Of a DNA stretch of 7,701 bases, positions 6,490 through 7,701 are shown in pieces; position 1 is the first letter of the stretch, and each line of letters begins with the position of its first letter. Below the pieces are notes generated by a model that saw only the letters and a list, made by a program, of their open reading frames with translations, was not told the DNA's origin and searched no databases. The stretch comes from Firmicutes bacterium UBA6648. Its GTDB lineage: Bacteria > Bacillota > Clostridia > Peptostreptococcales > Anaerovoracaceae. The stretch lies in NCBI GenBank assembly GCA_002455605.1, contig DKLE01000238.1:1-7701 (forward strand), written 5' to 3'. A program made the translations under genes and the position numbers.

Positions 6490-6634
6490 TTCCTATACAC
6501 TCCAAACATATATTAATGGCTTTTTCAAGAACAATAGAGGCTTCTCCACGGAAAACTCCAAATGCCATTGAGCATAAGCCAATTAAAATAAGAAAAAAAG
6601 TAAAAAGATTATGCTTTGTTTTTTGCAGCTGCAT
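6482..6634 (-). CDS. CD1871A-type small CXXC membrane peptide
   Basis: This small gene encodes 50 residues. It has a short basic N-terminus (MQLQKTKHN), one membrane helix at about 10-28, and a C-terminal tail ending in ICLECIGIG with C43 and C46 forming CxxC two residues past an amphipathic stretch. Size, layout and ending match what I remember of the CD1871A-family CXXC proteins of Clostridia, which sit beside the same two partners. The ribosome binding site AGGAAGGA (6641-6648) lies 6 nt before the ATG, in the 14-bp gap after the TlpA-like gene. The stop codon overlaps the start of the iron-sulfur gene by 8 nt. Its CxxC could relay reducing equivalents between the polytopic iron-sulfur protein and the thioredoxin-like lipoprotein. 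That role is inferred from the operon, not demonstrated. Confidence 0.88.
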   Translation of the reverse strand: MQLQKTKHNLFTFFLILIGLCSMAFGVFRGEASIVLEKAINICLECIGIG

Positions 6635-6648
6635 AAATTATCCTTCCT

Positions 6649-7248
6649 TTATTTATTGGCTAATTCATCTTCGATAATTTTTATCCATTCTTCCTTTGTA
6701 TGAGAACCCAGATAAGTTTCACCTACAATATTACCGTTCTTATCCACAAAGAAGGTTTCCGGAACTGAATTAACACCCTTTAATCTGCCTGACCTTAGCA
6801 CTTCATCAGGAATAACCATTGTGTATTGTGCTTTTGTAGATTCAATAATTTGCTTTAGCCTGTCCATTTTATCTTCATCAATTTTTCCGTCTTCATTTAC
6901 ATCCAGTACAATCCCGATGACATTCACGTTCTTATCGGCCATTTCTTTGCGAACAGCGTCTAGTTCAGGGATTTCTTTGATACAAGGGGAGCACCAGGTT
7001 GTAAATAAATTTACAAGAGTCAGATCATAATTAGAAAAGATATCGTTTGTAACTGCATTGCCGTTTACATCCTGTGCTTGAAAATTGCCAAGCTGTCCGT
7101 TGCTTGAGGCAACAGGATGTAAAGTTTCTTTAATACTGGTATTATCTTTTGTTCCGTTTGTATAAGTAGGAAAGTTCGGTTGAGAACATCCGGTAAATAA
7201 TGAAACAGTAAGAACACTAATTACTAATAATAAAAATAATTTTTTCAT
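6649..7248 (-). CDS. TlpA/ResA-like thiol-disulfide oxidoreductase lipoprotein
   Basis: This is a 199-residue extracytoplasmic thioredoxin-fold protein. Residues 1-20 form a lipoprotein signal peptide with lipobox LFTG-C21, so the mature protein is lipid-anchored at Cys21. A Ser/Thr/Asn-rich linker runs to about 52. The thioredoxin domain (about 53-196) has the active site W85-C86-S-P-C89 preceded by LVNLFTT, the TlpA/ResA-type insertion around 112-150, and the cis-proline V162-P163 before ETFFVDKNGNIVG. The AAGGAG ribosome binding site lies 8 nt upstream of the ATG. It is the first gene of the minus-strand operon, followed by the CxxC peptide and the iron-sulfur membrane protein. There is no cytochrome c maturation gene nearby, so a general or partner-specific thiol reductase role is more likely than a ResA role; this is inference. 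The DVNEDGKID stretch at 116-124 resembles a calcium loop but has no acidic residue at position 12. Confidence 0.93.
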   Translation of the reverse strand: MKKLFLLLVISVLTVSLFTGCSQPNFPTYTNGTKDNTSIKETLHPVASSNGQLGNFQAQDVNGNAVTNDIFSNYDLTLVNLFTTWCSPCIKEIPELDAVRKEMADKNVNVIGIVLDVNEDGKIDEDKMDRLKQIIESTKAQYTMVIPDEVLRSGRLKGVNSVPETFFVDKNGNIVGETYLGSHTKEEWIKIIEDELANK

Positions 7249-7283
7249 TTGACTTTCTCCTTAAATTTTAGAAATAGTTTCAG

Positions 7284-7320
7284 GCATCCCAATAAAAAGT
7301 ATTAAATACCTTAAGGATGC
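7284..7320. repeat. Short palindromic element just upstream of the tlpA-like gene
   Basis: Outer arms GCATCC (7284-7289) and GGATGC (7315-7320) enclose the small palindrome GTATT-A-AATAC (7299-7309). The element begins 36 nt upstream of the TlpA-like start codon, so on the minus strand it would be in the leader or near the promoter. It could be an operator or a leader hairpin; no family is recognised. Confidence 0.4.
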
Positions 7321-7334
7321 TATAATTAGTATTT

Positions 7335-7470
7335 CATAAAAGTAAGGGTTTAAACGGATTATCTACATAAAATACGTTACTTTATGAGAAATTTACTATA
7401 ACTATTCCGAAAATGAATATTTTAGGAATAGTTATGTAGCATAATTTAAAAGAGGACTAAACCCTACTTT
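7335..7470. repeat. Nested inverted-repeat element (MITE-like or structured leader)
   Basis: Outer arms AAAGTA-a-GGGTTTA (7339-7352) and TAAACCC-TACTTT (7458-7470) are reverse complements except for one bulged A. Inside them, CTACATAA (7363-7370) pairs with TTATGTAG (7432-7439). Two competing local hairpins also exist: CATAAAAGTAA (7335-7345) with TTACTTTATG (7377-7386), and ATAACTATTCC (7398-7408) with GGAATAGTTAT (7425-7435). The second is a perfect 11-bp stem, extended past one mismatch by AAAAT/ATTTT to a 4-nt loop. The near-perfect terminal arms, small size and AT-rich non-coding interior fit a MITE, but I see no clear target-site duplication. Confidence 0.5.
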
Positions 7471-7516
7471 CCAATAACTGAAAAATTTTTTTGGTATTAA
7501 TTTAGTACTTTTTTAT

Positions 7517-7701
7517 TTATTGATTAAATATATTTCTCGATAAAATAATTAAATCATAGTTATTCATCTCTTCTTTAAGGATATCATCAGTCAATTTAGT
7601 ATTTTTGCTTTCAATAAATACTTATGGATTAATAGATAACAGTTACAATTCCCATAGCAACTACATATGCCTCCGCGTTTTCGTGCTATGGAATTATCCA
7701 A
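7517..7701 (-). pseudogene. Possible decayed coding remnant at the window edge
   Basis: On the minus strand, two adjoining stretches in different frames read like protein. At 7685-7632 the peptide includes NAEAYVVAMGIVTVI. At 7621-7517 it includes SKNTKLTDDILKEEMNNYDL before a TAA stop. A one-base shift near 7632 plus an in-frame TAA, and a TAG before the first stretch, would separate them from an intact gene. The acidic, lysine-rich composition of the second stretch is unlike random AT-rich DNA. I recognise no family. It could equally be chance, or the end of a gene that needs sequence beyond the window. Confidence 0.25.
7647..7695. repeat. 12-bp inverted repeat at the right edge
   Basis: AATTCC-c-ATAGCA (7647-7659) and TGCTATGGAATT (7684-7695) are complementary over 12 bp with one bulged C. 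They enclose a 24-nt loop that is locally GC-richer than its surroundings. It lies within the possible coding remnant, so it may be a recombination or insertion scar, or a structured RNA. Confidence 0.4.

Larger units (their letters stand above)
7249..7701. other. Region of about 450 bp without an intact gene, upstream of the tlpA-like operon
   Basis: No reading frame here has a ribosome binding site, a start codon and a plausible length. From left to right it holds the ribosome binding site of the TlpA-like gene, a small hairpin (7284-7320), a palindrome-rich segment of about 130 bp (7335-7470), a low-complexity AT stretch (7471-7530), and at the right edge short peptide-like minus-strand stretches with an inverted repeat. 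I could not identify a convincing promoter for the operon; it presumably lies here. Confidence 0.6.

Noticed and set aside
6859..6903. Dockerin/EF-hand-like DVNEDGKID loop in the TlpA-like protein
   Set aside because: The loop lacks the acidic residue at position 12 and sits in the normal TlpA/ResA insertion; a single copy without a partner. Probably chance.
6821..7030. Plus-strand open frame opposite the TlpA-like gene
   Set aside because: Ser/Ile/Phe-rich antisense translation over the CxxC active-site region.
1..7701. CRISPR array, tRNA or rRNA genes, insertion sequence with transposase
   Set aside because: No regularly spaced direct repeats, no tRNA/rRNA-like segments and no transposase reading frame were seen on either strand.

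Overview
The window looks like a chromosomal segment of a low-GC, Gram-positive anaerobe of the class Clostridia. The evidence is AT-rich DNA, strong AGGAGG-type ribosome binding sites, Gram-positive GAAC-N4-GTTC LexA boxes, a Ctc-type L25 and a lipoprotein thiol/ferredoxin cluster of a kind I know from anaerobic Firmicutes. I cannot assign a genus from sequence alone.

Left part (1-3300, + strand): four genes run head to tail with short gaps. They are the C-terminal catalytic part of a tyrosine recombinase (cut by the window edge), a PLP-dependent methionine gamma-lyase family protein (the old 'aluminum resistance' family), a TVP38/TMEM64 membrane protein, and a small multi-pass membrane protein that I do not recognise. 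A strong rho-independent terminator closes the group.

Middle (3301-5570): a short LysM protein with an N-terminal membrane anchor sits behind a promoter carrying three LexA-type operators. This is the layout of a YneA-like SOS cell-division inhibitor. Next comes ribosomal protein L25 (Ctc family) on the minus strand, then, divergently, a solitary ABC-type/AAA ATPase. The L25-ATPase intergenic region holds back-to-back promoters. The ATPase promoter is overlapped by a perfect 8-bp inverted repeat that looks like an operator.

Right part (5570-7250, minus strand): a compact three-gene operon encodes a TlpA/ResA-like thioredoxin lipoprotein, a 50-residue single-pass peptide ending in a CxxC motif (CD1871A type), and a NapH-like polytopic 4Fe-4S protein. 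The 50-residue gene is small and easily missed, and its 3' end overlaps the TTG start of the iron-sulfur gene. Together they suggest an electron path from cytoplasmic ferredoxin-type clusters across the membrane to extracytoplasmic thiols. The exact role is inference.

The last 450 bases (7250-7701) contain no intact gene. They hold a palindrome-rich segment of about 130 bp with nested, mutually exclusive pairings (MITE-like or a structured leader). At the edge, short peptide-like stretches in different minus-strand frames may be the remains of a decayed gene or the end of a gene outside the window.
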